DNA of 64,000 bases from Thalassotalea sp. 42_200_T64 (GTDB taxonomy: Bacteria; Pseudomonadota; Gammaproteobacteria; Enterobacterales; Alteromonadaceae), in assembly GCA_002162925.1 (NCBI GenBank), contig MABC01000053.1:1-64000 (forward strand). The letters are read 5' to 3'. The position numbers were made by a program, and so were the translations under genes. Under the pieces are notes generated by a model. That model was not told where the DNA came from. It worked only from the letters and a program-made list of their open reading frames with translations, and ran no database searches. Each line of letters starts with the position of its first letter. Position 1 is the first letter of the stretch. Below, one piece after another: positions 1 to 12,297 of this stretch.

Positions 1-137
1 TGGTAATGCCTGGTGACAACCTGAAGTTTGTTGTTGAGCTAATCAACCCAATCGCGATGGAAGAAGGTTTACGCTTCGCTATCCGTGAAGGCGGCCGTAC
101 AGTTGGTGCTGGTGTTGTTTCTAAAATCATTGAATAA
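1..137 (+). CDS. tuf: Elongation factor Tu, 3' end (partial)
   Basis: Only the last 44 codons are in the window; the first complete codon begins at base 3 and the stop is TAA at 135-137. The residues read [20 protein letters not shown], then end [14 protein letters not shown], which is the C-terminal beta-barrel (domain III) of bacterial EF-Tu. EF-Tu delivers aminoacyl-tRNA to the ribosome as a GTP complex. Whether this is the tuf copy of the str operon (after fusA) or a second copy cannot be told because the upstream part is missing. A terminator follows directly. Confidence 0.97.
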   Translation, partial: VMPGDNLKFVVELINPIAMEEGLRFAIREGGRTVGAGVVSKIIE

Positions 138-157
138 TGTTTTTTTAAGACACTAAC

Positions 158-185
158 AAAAGGTCGCTTACGCGGCTTTTTTTTT
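158..185 (+). terminator. Rho-independent terminator after tuf
   Basis: A stem of about ten pairs with an A-rich left arm (AAAAGGTCGC), TTAC loop and right arm GCGGCTTTT is followed by a long T run. It lies 20 bases after the tuf stop codon. Confidence 0.85.
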
Positions 186-194
186 GTTTGCCCA

Positions 195-235
195 GGATGG
201 CCTATATGACAAAAATGCAGGAGCAATTTTTTGTT
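195..235 (+). repeat. Dispersed 41-bp repeat, copy A
   Basis: Bases 195-235 match 16310-16350 at 40 of 41 positions. Both copies sit immediately after the terminator of a translation operon (tuf here, rpsQ there). The rest of the 138-677 intergenic stretch holds two REP-like units and a GTACC-type element, listed separately, and no gene that I can support. Confidence 0.85.
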
Positions 236-361
236 GTGTCTTAAAATTAGGAACGAGAAACGAAGATCCATTGTTTCTATGCACGTTGTGAATTTAGGAG
301 GTCCCGTGGCAAGCACGGGATGCCTGTTATAAGCTTTTGTCGCTATATTTATTAAAGTGTG

Positions 362-408
362 CCGTCATTCCGTTGAAAAACGGAACCTCCGTGCTTGACA
401 GCGAGCAG
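362..408 (+). repeat. REP-like intergenic unit, copy 1
   Basis: The unit begins CCGTCATTCCGTTGAAAAAC, forms a short hairpin (ATTCCGTT/AACGGAA) and ends with CTCCGTGCTTGACAGCGAGC. A diverged second copy lies at 477-523. The GTCATTCC...GGAACCTCC pattern is typical of intergenic repeat families in marine Gammaproteobacteria. No coding potential is seen. Confidence 0.6.
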
Positions 409-476
409 TTGAAGCGGGATGACGTGGCGTAAGTTAACAAATAGCAGCTTTATATCCCTTCTTCAGAAAAAATACT

Positions 477-523
477 CCGTCATTCCAAACTTGATTTGGA
501 ACCTCCATGCTTGACAGTGAGCA
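477..523 (+). repeat. REP-like intergenic unit, copy 2
   Basis: A second copy of the 362-408 unit. It keeps CCGTCATTCC, the GGAACCTCC arm and CATGCTTGACAGTGAGCA, while the hairpin stem has changed to CCAAAC/TTTGG with compensating changes. That suggests the hairpin rather than its sequence is kept. Confidence 0.6.
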
Positions 524-570
524 TCCGCTTTTCATTTGACAGCGAACACTTTTAAACCTAAGCTATCTAA

Positions 571-617
571 TCACTTACGCTGACTGCCTGCACCTTGTAC
601 CCCGTCCCCTGTACCTT
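571..617 (+). repeat. GTACC-type dispersed element, copy near tuf
   Basis: This segment carries CTTACG, CTGCCTGCACCTTGTACCCC and CCCTGTACC in the same order as 11019-11062 upstream of the S10 operon. A reverse-oriented relative is at 10812-10856. Function unknown. Confidence 0.55.
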
Positions 618-677
618 TGTTTCTCCTTATATCAAACTACAATATAAGTTCTCAATTAATAATAATGGTATAAAACA

Positions 678-1169
678 ATGGACTACGAAAAAATTAGCAC
701 AGAACTAATCGATATTGGTGTCCTTTATGGGCCGAAATTAGTGTCTGCGGTATTGGTATGGATCGTAGGTTTTTGGGTGGTGAAAGGAATTTTACTGGCA
801 TTAAGTAAAGCGTTGGATAAGGCTCAGGTGGGTGAATCATTGAAACCATTCATCAAAGGTTTGAGTCAGGCTTTATTAAACGTATTATTAGCTATCACTG
901 TACTAAGTATGGTGGGAATCGAGATGACCTCGTTCGTGCTATATTAGGTGCTGCTGGATTAGCTGTGGGTTTGGCGTTATCAGGTACTTGTCAAAATTTT
1001 TCTGGCGGGGTCATGATTTTGCTATTCAAGCCGTATAAAATTGGCGATGTCATTGATGCCCATGGCTGTATTTTTCGATATGAATGAACAAATATATAAA
1101 GTAATTAATCAACAAGGATTAAATATTCCTTATCCGCAAATGGACGTACACATACACAAAACTGGATGA
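678..1169 (+). pseudogene. mscS: Decayed small-conductance mechanosensitive channel
   Basis: The first 86 codons from ATG 678 encode an MscS-type N-terminus with transmembrane segments (roughly residues 17-37 and 62-85). At about 936-938 one base appears lost: the frame stops at 945, while the shifted frame continues [17 protein letters not shown] and [20 protein letters not shown], the pore helix and the start of the beta domain. Around 1066-1078 most of the cytoplasmic domain (about 90 residues by family length) is missing. The frame then resumes with the family C-terminus ([20 protein letters not shown]) and stops at 1167-1169. Two independent lesions make a working channel unlikely. Upstream sequence is intergenic repeats. 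Confidence 0.85.
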
Positions 1170-1309
1170 TAATTGCCAAGTTTTTAGTCGTTTTTAATCG
1201 ATGTTGTATGCAACATTGAACTTATTAATGACTTTGAGTCTCTATAATTTAGAAAGCACTTAATCAAATTGGTATAGCCAATTTTTACAGATAATTAAGA
1301 AGACATATT

Positions 1310-1771
1310 ATGAAAAATTTTTATCTAACTATTAGCGCAATTATATTTGTTGTCAGTTTAGCCGCTTGTATGGCGACGGCAACTGAACAGCAAAGTCAAG
1401 TTAAAAGCTCGCCGGCGCAACAAACAGCGCCAGCAACAGAAACGAAAAAGGCAATCGTTATGAAGCACAATACGCCACCACCAAATGAATTAAGTAAAGG
1501 CGAATTACCTGTAGGGCAGTGGTATACCGGGACTTTGAAATTTTATAATCTGGAAGGTGGTTTTTTTGGTTTTCATGGCGACAATGGTGAGCGATTCTTG
1601 CCTTTGAACCTAGAGATACGCTTTCAACAGCACGGTGCTAAAATAAAGATATTTGGTTATATTGATAACAACATCATGACCATTCAAATGTGGGGTACGC
1701 CATTCAAAGTACAGAAAGTGGAATTAATAAAAGCGGGTGATAAATCTGGAGTAAATCCCAAAGATATCTAA
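1310..1771 (+). CDS. Small predicted lipoprotein, unknown function
   Basis: The 153-residue product begins with a lipoprotein signal peptide ending VSLAAC, with C20 as the probable lipidated residue. It continues with a Gln/Ala/Thr-rich linker to about residue 60. The folded part (about 65-145) is rich in aromatic and beta-type residues (GQWYTGTLKFYNLEGGFFGF) and has an OB-fold or cold-shock-like look, but I cannot assign it to a family. The gene stands alone between the mscS remnant and the converging phosphatase gene. A stem-loop follows the stop codon. Confidence 0.7.
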   Translation: MKNFYLTISAIIFVVSLAACMATATEQQSQVKSSPAQQTAPATETKKAIVMKHNTPPPNELSKGELPVGQWYTGTLKFYNLEGGFFGFHGDNGERFLPLNLEIRFQQHGAKIKIFGYIDNNIMTIQMWGTPFKVQKVELIKAGDKSGVNPKDI

Positions 1772-1772
1772 T

Positions 1773-1791
1773 ACCCGTTCTTTGAACGGGT
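1773..1791 (+). terminator. Stem-loop after the lipoprotein gene
   Basis: An 8-bp perfect stem, ACCCGTTC-TTT-GAACGGGT, begins one base after the TAA stop. No strong T run follows on either strand, so termination is only probable. It lies between convergent genes. Confidence 0.5.
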
Positions 1792-1835
1792 AGTAATTAT
1801 CCACGACAGGCAGGAAAGCTTTTACCCGAGACCAT

Positions 1836-2354
1836 TTATTTGCAAGTAAAATTTTGGTGTAAAATATTTAGCTGCACACCGCCATTAATACGCACCACTT
1901 GATAGATGCGATCATAGATACTCTCATCAAAACTTGTGAGCGACTGCTCTGCCAATAAACCAGCAAGCACAGCTGTAGTATTACTGTGCCCGACCACAAC
2001 CGCATTTTTCTTAGTCGCTAGTAAGGTTTTGGCAAATGTTGGCAAGTTAGCAGGATCATAACTAATGACAGACAATCGCTTACTTGTTGAAATCGGCGCT
2101 GCCGTTTGTTGGGTGCGCTTATAGTTGGTACTGTAAAGCATTTCAATATTAATAAGCTGCAACTGCTTAGCGATACTTTCTGACCTGGCTAAACCACATC
2201 GTGTGAGGGCGGGATCTTTCTTATCCGTTAGCTTTTCCGCATGTCTTACCAAGTAGATAGTGAATCCTTGCTCATCATTGCCAGAATTGGCCGATGCTTG
2301 AAAGCAATAAAGTAGCAGTGATAAAGCAATCGTTGTTAATAAGTGATTACGCAT
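1836..2354 (-). CDS. Histidine phosphatase family protein, exported
   Basis: A 172-residue protein with a Sec signal peptide (cleavage likely after FQASA, about residue 22). It carries the phosphoglycerate-mutase-type catalytic motif YLVRHAEK near residue 36, the CGL/SESIAKQL helix, the STNYKRTQQTA segment, and the second histidine in VVVGHSNTT near residue 122. These residues define the branch that forms a phosphohistidine intermediate. Location is predicted periplasmic. The gene overlaps the end of the upstream desaturase gene by 8 bases, so the two are co-transcribed. The substrate is unknown, and the short length is typical of SixA-like or periplasmic members. Confidence 0.8.
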   Translation of the reverse strand: MRNHLLTTIALSLLLYCFQASANSGNDEQGFTIYLVRHAEKLTDKKDPALTRCGLARSESIAKQLQLINIEMLYSTNYKRTQQTAAPISTSKRLSVISYDPANLPTFAKTLLATKKNAVVVGHSNTTAVLAGLLAEQSLTSFDESIYDRIYQVVRINGGVQLNILHQNFTCK

Positions 2355-3465
2355 ATTGTGCTCGCAACATATCCCAATGTTTAATCTGCTGGTTCAAGGT
2401 TTCTTTTAACTCTTTGTAGCGTAGCATTAATGTTGACCGCTCAACACCTTCGCTAAGTTTGGAACGTTTTTGGGCAATAAGCAGTTTTTTCGTTTCGTAA
2501 TATAAATTCATTTGTTCAATCAGCAAATCATATTCGTGTTGTAATTTTGCAATCAATTCATCGGCATTGGCAATGCTCTGTAATTTACTCTGACTGTTAA
2601 CAAGTTGCATCTTAGCTTTGGCTTTGGCAATTTTATCTTCGGGTGTTTTCTTTAAATTGTGCGTTAGATTAAAGTAGGTACAGCCTTTAATTAGCCATTT
2701 GGTTGGATCAAAGTGAAACCACCGGATGCCATTGCGATAATCATTTTCAAAGATATGATGAAAGTTATGATAGCCCTCACCAAAGGTAAAAAATGCCAGT
2801 ATGCCATTATCACGAGCGGTATTCTTTTCTGTATATGTCTGTCTACCCCAAATATGAGCCAATGAGTTAATAAAGAACGTGGTGTGATGGCTAAGCACCA
2901 GTCTTAACACGCCAATTAACAGCACACTCGAGAAGACATCCCCATGAAGTAACCCTAGAGCAACAGGGATACCAAAATTAGTCATTAGGGTGAGCAGTAA
3001 ATAGTTTCTGTGTTGCCACATTACGATTTTTTCTTTCTGCAGATCACGAACGTTATCGTATTTAGCGTAGCTCTCTCGATGATAGTCTCTCAACATCCAA
3101 CCTATATGAGAAAACCAAAAGCCTTTTTTGGCAGAGTAAGGGTCTACATCATTGTTATCTACATGCTTGTGGTGAACGCGATGATCAGAGCTCCAATGCA
3201 GAATACTATTTTGCAATGCAAAAGCGCCGCCAATGGCATAAATAAATTTTAACACTGGGTGTGCTTTATAGGTTCGATGTGACCATAAACGATGATAACC
3301 AGCCGTAATGGAAATACCACAAAAACAGAAACAAATAATTGCTGCAATGATTTCAAAACTGTCAAAACCATGAGTAAGGGCACGATATGGAACAGCAACT
3401 ACGGCAATTAAAAAGGTGGCTAAGAAAACCAGGATATTTATCCAAAGTAAACGGGGTTTGTTCAT
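2347..3465 (-). CDS. Membrane acyl-CoA/fatty-acid desaturase (delta-9 type)
   Basis: This 372-residue protein has the membrane desaturase architecture: hydrophobic segments near residues 8-28, 35-55 and 150-190, and the three His boxes HRLWSH (about 59), HRVHHKH (about 96) and YHNFHH (about 234) that bind the di-iron centre. The family introduces a cis double bond into saturated acyl chains at the inner membrane using O2. The last 100 residues are a charged, probably coiled-coil tail that the core family does not need. The gene is divergent from fabR with a palindromic operator between them, so repression by FabR in response to unsaturated acyl thioesters is likely. It is the first gene of an operon with the histidine phosphatase. 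Confidence 0.9.
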   Translation of the reverse strand: MNKPRLLWINILVFLATFLIAVVAVPYRALTHGFDSFEIIAAIICFCFCGISITAGYHRLWSHRTYKAHPVLKFIYAIGGAFALQNSILHWSSDHRVHHKHVDNNDVDPYSAKKGFWFSHIGWMLRDYHRESYAKYDNVRDLQKEKIVMWQHRNYLLLTLMTNFGIPVALGLLHGDVFSSVLLIGVLRLVLSHHTTFFINSLAHIWGRQTYTEKNTARDNGILAFFTFGEGYHNFHHIFENDYRNGIRWFHFDPTKWLIKGCTYFNLTHNLKKTPEDKIAKAKAKMQLVNSQSKLQSIANADELIAKLQHEYDLLIEQMNLYYETKKLLIAQKRSKLSEGVERSTLMLRYKELKETLNQQIKHWDMLRAQYA

Positions 3466-3501
3466 TAATATCTCTTAAATGTTTATATAAAATATAATTT
3501 C

Positions 3502-3518
3502 AGCGTACACGTGTACAC
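3502..3518. promoter_or_regulatory. Predicted FabR operator
   Basis: The palindrome GTACACGTGTAC (3505-3516), in context AGCGTACACGTGTACAC, matches the FabR/DesT-type site known from E. coli and Pseudomonas. It lies between the divergent desaturase and fabR genes. Confidence 0.75.
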
Positions 3519-3616
3519 CATTTTAACTTTTATCTCTGTTCAGTCAAGCATCAAATAAATAACTTGTGCTATGATTTGCAAATATTTTATTTTATTCGTT
3601 GAACAAGCAAAAAATT

Positions 3617-4240
3617 ATGTCTGGTATTCGAGCTCAGCAAAAAGAAAAAACTCGGCGTCTACTCATTGATGCGGCATTAAATCAGCTAAGTGCCGATCAA
3701 AGCTTCTCTAATTTAAGTTTGCGCGAAGTTGCGAAAGAAGCCGGTCTTGCTGCGACTTCTTTTTATCGCCATTTTAATGACATGGATGAACTGGGGTTAA
3801 CTTTGGTTGATGAAGCAGGACTCACCTTGCGACAATTAATGCGTCAAGCCCGGTTACGCATTGAGAAAGGGGGATCGGTAATTCAAATTTCGGTGAAAAC
3901 CTTTATGGAATTTATTGAATCAAATGGCAACGAATTCAGGTTATTGCTTCGCGAACGTTCGGGTACCTCTACTGAGTTCAGGGCAGCGGTGAGTAGGGAG
4001 ATCAGATACTTTACGATGGAACTGTGTGATTATCTGCAGAAAGCCAATAAATTAGATGTGGAAACCAGTTATCTGCAAGCGAATGCAGCGGTTACCATAG
4101 TTTTTAGCGCTGGCGCGGAAGCATTAGATGCTAATGATGCCGAAAGAAAAGAGTTAGCAGACAGAACCATTAAACAATTGCGCTTTATTGCCAGAGGCGC
4201 AATGGATTTAAGTGCCCGTTCTAGCTCGAGCTCTGGTTAA
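3617..4240 (+). CDS. fabR: Unsaturated fatty-acid biosynthesis repressor FabR (TetR family)
   Basis: The start at ATG 3617 gives [20 protein letters not shown], matching the E. coli FabR N-terminus; a TTG at 3599 in frame is less likely. The TetR helix-turn-helix is [20 protein letters not shown] (about residues 33-52), followed by the FabR-specific helices with [20 protein letters not shown]. FabR is a homodimeric repressor that senses the balance of unsaturated and saturated acyl thioesters and controls fabA/fabB or desaturase genes. Here the obvious target is the divergent desaturase through the operator at 3505-3516, and fabR may be autoregulated. The tail (SARSSSSSG) is low-complexity. 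Confidence 0.93.
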   Translation: MSGIRAQQKEKTRRLLIDAALNQLSADQSFSNLSLREVAKEAGLAATSFYRHFNDMDELGLTLVDEAGLTLRQLMRQARLRIEKGGSVIQISVKTFMEFIESNGNEFRLLLRERSGTSTEFRAAVSREIRYFTMELCDYLQKANKLDVETSYLQANAAVTIVFSAGAEALDANDAERKELADRTIKQLRFIARGAMDLSARSSSSSG

Positions 4241-4264
4241 GTAAGCCAATGACATGGCTTACTT
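4239..4264. terminator. Inverted repeat between convergent fabR and trmA
   Basis: A perfect 10-bp stem (AAGTAAGCCA / TGGCTTACTT) with a 6-base loop begins inside the fabR stop codon. It lacks a clear T run, so it is a possible bidirectional terminator only. Confidence 0.5.
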
Positions 4265-4287
4265 TGGCTATTCGACTTGCTTCGGCG

Positions 4288-5385
4288 TTAGCTTTTTTTT
4301 GTTAACACCACTCCACATTCGATATGATCGGTATATGGGAATTGATCAAACAACGCGAATTTATCAACCTCATGGGTTTTACAAAGCATTTGCAAATTAT
4401 CCTGCAGCGTTTGAGGGTTGCAGGAAATGTAGATAATTTTCTCAAATCGAGAAACTAATTCACAAGAGTCGTTATCCATACCTGCTCTTGGTGGGTCAAC
4501 CAGCACGGTATCGTAGCTGTATTGGCTTAAATCAAAACCCTGTAATCGACGAAATTCACGTTCGCCATTCATCGCCTGACTGAACTCTTCACTCGACATT
4601 CTGATAATATCCAGGTTCTCAACCTTGTTTGCGGCAATATTGTGTTGCGCTGAGGCAACAGAATTTTTTGATATTTCAGTGGCCAAGACCTTAGTAAAAT
4701 TAGCGGCTAAAGCAATACTGAAATTACCGTTACCACAGTAAAGTTCAACCAAGTCACCAGTAGAATTTTCCGTCGCATCACTCGCCCAGGTCAACATCTT
4801 TTCATTAACGCCACCATTGGGTTGAGTAAAGCTGTTTTCCACTTGCTGATAGCTTAGTTGTTTGCCTTTTACCGTTAAGACTTCAGTGACATACTCTTTA
4901 TCTAATACCACTTTTTGTTTGCGTGCTCGGCCAATAATGTCTACTGGAGCGATGGTGCTTAACGTGGCTTTTAACTTCTTAGCAAGCACTTCCCATTGCT
5001 CATCCAATTGCTTATGATAGAGCAGGCTGATCAACAGCTCTCCACTTAATGTTGACAAAAAATCTACCTGAAATAATTTACGGCGCAGAATTTCATTATC
5101 TTTAATATTGTCAATCAGTGCGGTCATCGCCTGATTAATTAACGTACTGGCGACAGGGAAGCTGTCCACTCGATATTTTTCGCGAGTTTCTTTATTGAAC
5201 ATTATGTAATAAAGTTCGTCACCTTCATGCCATACTCGAAACTCGGCACGCAATCGATAGTGCAACGGCGCCGATGTAAATACTTCTGCCTCAGGCATAG
5301 AGAATTCAGCAAACAATTCGCTCATTGTGGTTTTTTTGTGAGCAAGCTGTGCTTGATAGTTATCTGGATGAATGTGACTGAACAT
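4288..5385 (-). CDS. trmA: tRNA (uracil-5-)-methyltransferase
   Basis: The 365-residue product matches E. coli TrmA (366 residues) along its length. TrmA makes m5U54 (ribothymidine) in the T-loop of tRNAs using S-adenosylmethionine. The methyltransferase motif is [16 protein letters not shown] (about residue 212), followed by VDPPRAG, the nucleophile Cys in YISCNPQTL (about 322) and the catalytic Glu in DHIECGV near the C-terminus. The [10 protein letters not shown] signature is present. Unlike RumA-type relatives, no N-terminal Fe-S cluster cysteines or TRAM domain are seen. It is a single gene converging with fabR. Confidence 0.96.
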   Translation of the reverse strand: MFSHIHPDNYQAQLAHKKTTMSELFAEFSMPEAEVFTSAPLHYRLRAEFRVWHEGDELYYIMFNKETREKYRVDSFPVASTLINQAMTALIDNIKDNEILRRKLFQVDFLSTLSGELLISLLYHKQLDEQWEVLAKKLKATLSTIAPVDIIGRARKQKVVLDKEYVTEVLTVKGKQLSYQQVENSFTQPNGGVNEKMLTWASDATENSTGDLVELYCGNGNFSIALAANFTKVLATEISKNSVASAQHNIAANKVENLDIIRMSSEEFSQAMNGEREFRRLQGFDLSQYSYDTVLVDPPRAGMDNDSCELVSRFEKIIYISCNPQTLQDNLQMLCKTHEVDKFALFDQFPYTDHIECGVVLTKKS

Positions 5386-5492
5386 AATTAAAGTAGGCCT
5401 TGCATTTGACTGAGCGCAGATTTTATACCCTGTATTATATTTGTCTAGTAATTCGTAGTTATTAATTACACGATTTTTATATTATCTACCGT

Positions 5493-5511
5493 GATAACTC
5501 TGCCTGTTATC
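5493..5511. promoter_or_regulatory. Candidate operator upstream of fadH
   Basis: The inverted repeat GATAAC-N7-GTTATC lies 134 bases before the fadH start in the trmA-fadH intergenic region, where both genes diverge. A fatty-acid-responsive repressor is possible, but the sequence does not clearly match a known FadR or PsrA site. Confidence 0.3.
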
Positions 5512-5641
5512 GCTTTAGTGGCACATTTTGTCTACTAGCGATGGTGAGCATTTGCCGATATTTTTTCAAACAAGTGTTTACATTTGTGCACAGATCTGGG
5601 TTAATACAAGCTGATTTCAATACTGGTATGACCTTAGGTAG

Positions 5642-7711
<2,070 letters not shown>

Positions 7712-7833
7712 TCAATAAGTACAGATCATATACGCAAGTTACTTTCAGCTTTGGCTGTCGATGGAACTGAAAATTACCTTGCCATCATGAGGTGGTGAGG
7801 GCAAATATACTGCTTGTACCTTGTATGAACATT

Positions 7834-7860
7834 AAAAAAGGGTGACAAATGTCACCCTTG
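7834..7860 (-). terminator. Terminator of uvrA
   Basis: Read on the minus strand, AAGGGTGACA-TTT-GTCACCCTT is followed by a T run. It lies just past the uvrA stop codon and could also stop fadH transcripts weakly. Confidence 0.85.
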
Positions 7861-7869
7861 ATTAAGTTA

Positions 7870-10695
7870 TCAACTCAACAGCGGTTTTAAAAACCTGGCC
7901 GTATGTGATTCTTTGTGTTGAGCCACTTCCTCCGGGGTACCAGCAACAAGAATTTGCCCGCCACCAGAACCACCTTCAGGGCCTAAATCAACAATCCAGT
8001 CGGCGGTTTTCACCACATCCAGATTATGTTCAATAATCACCACGGTATTGCCATGATCACGTAAACGATGCAATACATGCATTAATTGTTTAATGTCATG
8101 AAAATGCAAACCTGTCGTTGGTTCATCGAGTATGTAAAGAGTTTGACCAGTATCACGTTTAGATAATTCTTTTGATAATTTAACTCGTTGCGCCTCACCA
8201 CCCGAAAGGGTCGTAGCCGATTGGCCAAGTTTTATATAAGAAAGGCCTACATCCACTAAGGTTTGTAACTTACGTTTAATCGCAGGGATCGCATGGAAGA
8301 AGTCAAAGCCATCTTCAATGGTCATATCCAGTACTTCGTGTATGTTCTTGCCTTTGTAGCGAATTTCCAGGGTTTCTCGGTTATAGCGTTTCCCTTTACA
8401 AATATCACACGGCACATAGACATCGGGTAAAAAGTGCATTTCGACTTTAATTACACCATCACCCTGACAAGCTTCACAGCGCCCACCTTTTACGTTAAAG
8501 CTGAAGCGACCAGGTTTATAACCACGCGAACGCGATTCTTGAGTCGCGGCAAAGATGTCACGAATAGCGGTAAAAATTCCGGTGTAGGTGGCCGGGTTCG
8601 AACGCGGTGTTCTGCCAATAGGACTTTGATCGATATCGATGACTTTGTCGAGTTTTTCTAAACCGGTAATGGTTTTATAGGGTGATGGCTCATCTACTGT
8701 GGCGCGATTTAATTCGATATGAGAAATTTTGTATAAGGTGTCGTTGATGAGGGTCGATTTACCTGAGCCAGAAACACCTGTGACACAAGTCATTAAGCCC
8801 AGTGGGATGGTGAGAGTGACATCTTTTAAGTTATTCCCGCTAGCCCCGGTTAACACCACGACTTCGTCTTTATCAATAGGAGTACGTTTAGCCGGGATCT
8901 CAATTTTTTCAACACCAGAAAGGTATTTACCGGTGAGTGAGTTTTCATTGGCTAGAATATCGTCAATAGTCCCTTCCGCAATGATTTGTCCACCATGAAC
9001 ACCTGCACCTGGGCCAATATCAATTACGTGATCGGCTTGTCTAATTGCATCTTCATCATGTTCGACAACGATGACGGTATTCCCTAGATCTCTCAGATGA
9101 ATGAGCGTTTTTAATAAGCGTTCATTATCGCGTTGATGCAAACCAATAGATGGCTCATCCAATACATACATAACACCGACTAAACCGGCACCAATTTGTG
9201 AGGCAAGACGAATACGTTGTGCTTCACCACCAGATAAAGTATCGGCGCTTCGGGAAATAGACAGGTAGTTCAAACCTACGTTGACTAAGAAACCTAAACG
9301 ATCATTAATTTCTTTTAAAATTTTCTCGGCGATTTGACCTTTTTGACCGTGAAGTTGTAATGTGCTAAAGAAACTTGCTGCTTCGGCAATAGAGTAATCA
9401 ACAATTTCGTTTACCGGCTTATTGTCAACAAATACATTTCTTGCTTCTAAACGTAAACGGCTACCACTACAGCTTGGGCAGGCTTGGCTGTTTAAATACT
9501 TTGCCAGTTCATCACGTACTGCATTCGATTCTGTTTCACGATATCGTCTGTCCATATTGACCAAGATCCCTTCAAAAGGATGCTTGCGAATAACAATGTC
9601 GCCACGGTCATTCATATATTTAAATTCAATTTCAATTCGGCCACTGCCGAGTAATATGGTTTGCTGGATGCCTTCCTCTAAATCTTTAAACGGTTTATTT
9701 AGATCAAAGTGATAATGGTCGGCTAACGAAGTGAGCATTTGAAAATAATAGAAGTTGCGTTTATCCCAGCCACGTATTGCCCCACCGGCTAAACTTAACT
9801 CACCGTTGGTGATCACTCGTTGCGGATCAAAAAATTGCTTGTTACCTAAACCGTCACAACTTTGACAAGCACCCGCAGGGTTATTAAATGAAAACAACTT
9901 TGGCTCGGGTTTTTGCATACTATAGCCACATTGTGGACAAGCAAAATTTGCGGAGAATAACATTTCTTCTCTATCGGGCTCATCCATAAAGGCGATCGCC
10001 GCAATACCGTCAGTTAACCCTAATGTCGTTTCAAAAGACTCAGCTAAGCGAGTTTGAACATCATCGCGTACTTTTAAACGGTCGACGACTACTTCAATGG
10101 TGTGCTTCTTATGTAAATCTAAGGTTGGTGGATCGGATAAATCACACACTTCACCATCAATACGAGCTCTGATATATCCCTGTGCGGTTAAATTATCTAA
10201 TAATTTAACGTGCTCACCTTTTCTGTCCTGAACAACGGGCGCTAGCAACATGACTTTAGTGCCTTGTTCAAGCGCCAAAACATTGTCTACCATTTGGCTA
10301 ATGGTTTGTGCGGCTAATGGCTCATGGTGAGTTGGGCAGCGAGGTTCGCCAACGCGTGCGTACAATAAGCGCAGATAGTCATAAATTTCAGTAATAGTAC
10401 CTACGGTAGAACGTGGGTTATGCGATGTCGACTTTTGTTCTATCGAAATCGCTGGCGATAACCCCTCGATATGGTCGACGTCTGGCTTTTCCATTAATGA
10501 TAAAAATTGACGTGCATAAGCAGACAAAGATTCAACATAACGACGCTGACCTTCGGCATATAACGTATCGAACGCTAAAGAAGACTTACCTGAGCCGGAA
10601 AGGCCAGTGATAACGATAAGCTTATCGCGGGGAAGATCTACGTCAATATTCTTCAAGTTATGAGTACGAGCACCGCGCACTTCGATTTGTTTCAT
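7870..10695 (-). CDS. uvrA: Excinuclease ABC subunit A
   Basis: The start at 10695 gives [20 protein letters not shown], as in E. coli UvrA, with AGGAAG seven bases upstream; an in-frame start at 10725 would add ten unrelated residues. The 941-residue protein has two ABC ATPase modules with Walker [10 protein letters not shown] and GVSGSGKST, two LSGGEAQR signatures and two Walker B regions ([20 protein letters not shown]). Zinc sites are CPQCGYSM / CQSCDGLG and CEACQGDG / CDICKGKR. UvrA scans DNA for bulky lesions and loads UvrB in nucleotide excision repair. I found no clear LexA box (CTGT-N8-ACAG) in the upstream region. ssb is not divergent from it, unlike in E. coli. Confidence 0.97.
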   Translation of the reverse strand: MKQIEVRGARTHNLKNIDVDLPRDKLIVITGLSGSGKSSLAFDTLYAEGQRRYVESLSAYARQFLSLMEKPDVDHIEGLSPAISIEQKSTSHNPRSTVGTITEIYDYLRLLYARVGEPRCPTHHEPLAAQTISQMVDNVLALEQGTKVMLLAPVVQDRKGEHVKLLDNLTAQGYIRARIDGEVCDLSDPPTLDLHKKHTIEVVVDRLKVRDDVQTRLAESFETTLGLTDGIAAIAFMDEPDREEMLFSANFACPQCGYSMQKPEPKLFSFNNPAGACQSCDGLGNKQFFDPQRVITNGELSLAGGAIRGWDKRNFYYFQMLTSLADHYHFDLNKPFKDLEEGIQQTILLGSGRIEIEFKYMNDRGDIVIRKHPFEGILVNMDRRYRETESNAVRDELAKYLNSQACPSCSGSRLRLEARNVFVDNKPVNEIVDYSIAEAASFFSTLQLHGQKGQIAEKILKEINDRLGFLVNVGLNYLSISRSADTLSGGEAQRIRLASQIGAGLVGVMYVLDEPSIGLHQRDNERLLKTLIHLRDLGNTVIVVEHDEDAIRQADHVIDIGPGAGVHGGQIIAEGTIDDILANENSLTGKYLSGVEKIEIPAKRTPIDKDEVVVLTGASGNNLKDVTLTIPLGLMTCVTGVSGSGKSTLINDTLYKISHIELNRATVDEPSPYKTITGLEKLDKVIDIDQSPIGRTPRSNPATYTGIFTAIRDIFAATQESRSRGYKPGRFSFNVKGGRCEACQGDGVIKVEMHFLPDVYVPCDICKGKRYNRETLEIRYKGKNIHEVLDMTIEDGFDFFHAIPAIKRKLQTLVDVGLSYIKLGQSATTLSGGEAQRVKLSKELSKRDTGQTLYILDEPTTGLHFHDIKQLMHVLHRLRDHGNTVVIIEHNLDVVKTADWIVDLGPEGGSGGGQILVAGTPEEVAQHKESHTARFLKPLLS

Positions 10696-10811
10696 GCCAC
10701 TTCCTGTTGTTGCTGACGCCAGCAAAGCTGAAATTCAGAGAATCGCGTATTATGGCATAAAAACGGGTTAAAAATCAGCTAACCCTGATTATTTAACTTA
10801 ATGGTAAGGCG

Positions 10812-10856
10812 AATAGGTACGGGGTAAAGGTACAGGGTACGAGGTATAGGGTACAA
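10812..10856 (-). repeat. GTACC-type element, reverse copy
   Basis: Read on the minus strand, this is a run of imperfect TACCC/GTACC units related to 571-617 and 11019-11062. Together with the copy at 11019-11062 it forms an imperfect, widely spaced inverted pair in the uvrA-rpsJ intergenic region. Between them (10870-11015) I see no gene. Confidence 0.5.
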
Positions 10857-11018
10857 GCAGTGAGGTTGATGATATTAATCTGTTGATGTTTCCAAGCTAA
10901 ATGAGTCGACCCCAGGTTTTGAAAAGCTATATAGCTGTTTCTTTCTCGACCTGTTTGGAGGCCATAACCGGAAGTGAAATTCATCAACAATAATGTAAAA
11001 ACAATATCTATACCTTTC

Positions 11019-11062
11019 GCTTACGTGATCTGCCTGTACCTTGTACCCGGTATCCTGTACCC
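11019..11062 (+). repeat. GTACC-type element, forward copy
   Basis: It carries CTTACGTGATCTGCCTGTAC and then TTGTACCCGGTATCCTGTACC, collinear with 571-617 near tuf. It ends about 40 bases before the S10 promoter. Confidence 0.5.
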
Positions 11063-11101
11063 AATGCAATCTGCTCGTAGCCATTAGTTCATATTTTATA
11101 C

Positions 11102-11129
11102 TTGCATGAATTCGTAGTTTCTGTATAAT
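11102..11129 (+). promoter_or_regulatory. Sigma-70 promoter of the S10 operon
   Basis: A -35 TTGCAT (11102-11107) and a perfect -10 TATAAT (11124-11129) are 16 bases apart. The predicted start is near 11136. Confidence 0.8.
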
Positions 11130-11135
11130 ACGCCG

Positions 11136-11626
<491 letters not shown>

Positions 11627-11641
11627 TAAGGGGATTTAACT

Positions 11642-12280
11642 ATGACTATTGGTTTAGTCGGACGTAAAGTTGGTATGACTCGTGTCTTCACTGAAGATGG
11701 CGTTTCAATTCCAGTTACAGTCGTAGAAGTTGAAGCTAACCGCGTTGCTCAAGTAAAAACTCTTGAAAACGATGGTTATCGTGGTTTACAAGTAACAACT
11801 GGTTCTCGTAGAGCTAGTCGTGTTACTAAGCCTTTAGCAGGTCATTTTGCTAAAGCAGGTGTTACAGCTGGCCGTGGCTGCTGGGAATTCCGCTTATCAG
11901 ATGGCGAAGGTGAAAGTATTGAAGCTGGCAGTGAAATCACTGTTGAGTTATTCAATGAAACCAAATTAGTAGACGTTACCGGTACTTCGAAAGGTAAAGG
12001 TTTCCAAGGTGGTATCAAGCGCTGGAATTTCAGCATGCAAGATGCAACTCATGGTAACTCTATCTCTCACCGTTCTAACGGTTCAATCGGCCAGTGTCAA
12101 ACACCAGGTCGTGTTTGGAAAGGCAAAAAAATGTCTGGTCACATGGGTGCTGAGAAAGTTACTACTCAAAACCTTGAATTGGTTCGCGTTGACGCTGAAC
12201 GTAACTTGCTCCTTATTAAAGGTGCGGTTCCGGGTGCAGTAAATGGCAACGTAATCGTTAAACCAGCTGTTAAAGCCTAA
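11642..12280 (+). CDS. rplC: 50S ribosomal protein L3
   Basis: The 212 residues begin [20 protein letters not shown] and contain the L3 loop around [20 protein letters not shown] that reaches the peptidyl-transferase region. The Gln in that loop (QDATHG) is the residue methylated by PrmB in E. coli. L3 is a primary 23S rRNA binder needed early in 50S assembly. Second gene of the S10 operon. Confidence 0.98.
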   Translation: MTIGLVGRKVGMTRVFTEDGVSIPVTVVEVEANRVAQVKTLENDGYRGLQVTTGSRRASRVTKPLAGHFAKAGVTAGRGCWEFRLSDGEGESIEAGSEITVELFNETKLVDVTGTSKGKGFQGGIKRWNFSMQDATHGNSISHRSNGSIGQCQTPGRVWKGKKMSGHMGAEKVTTQNLELVRVDAERNLLLIKGAVPGAVNGNVIVKPAVKA

Positions 12281-12297
12281 CGTCCAGGAGATTAGTG

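Noticed and set aside
4254-4436. Small plus-strand frame after fabR
   Set aside because: It lies in the 3' end of trmA in the opposite direction with no ribosome site.
10696-10760. LexA (SOS) box in front of uvrA
   Set aside because: No CTGT-N8-ACAG or CTG-N10-CAG arrangement found; only an unrelated CTGAATTTCAG palindrome.
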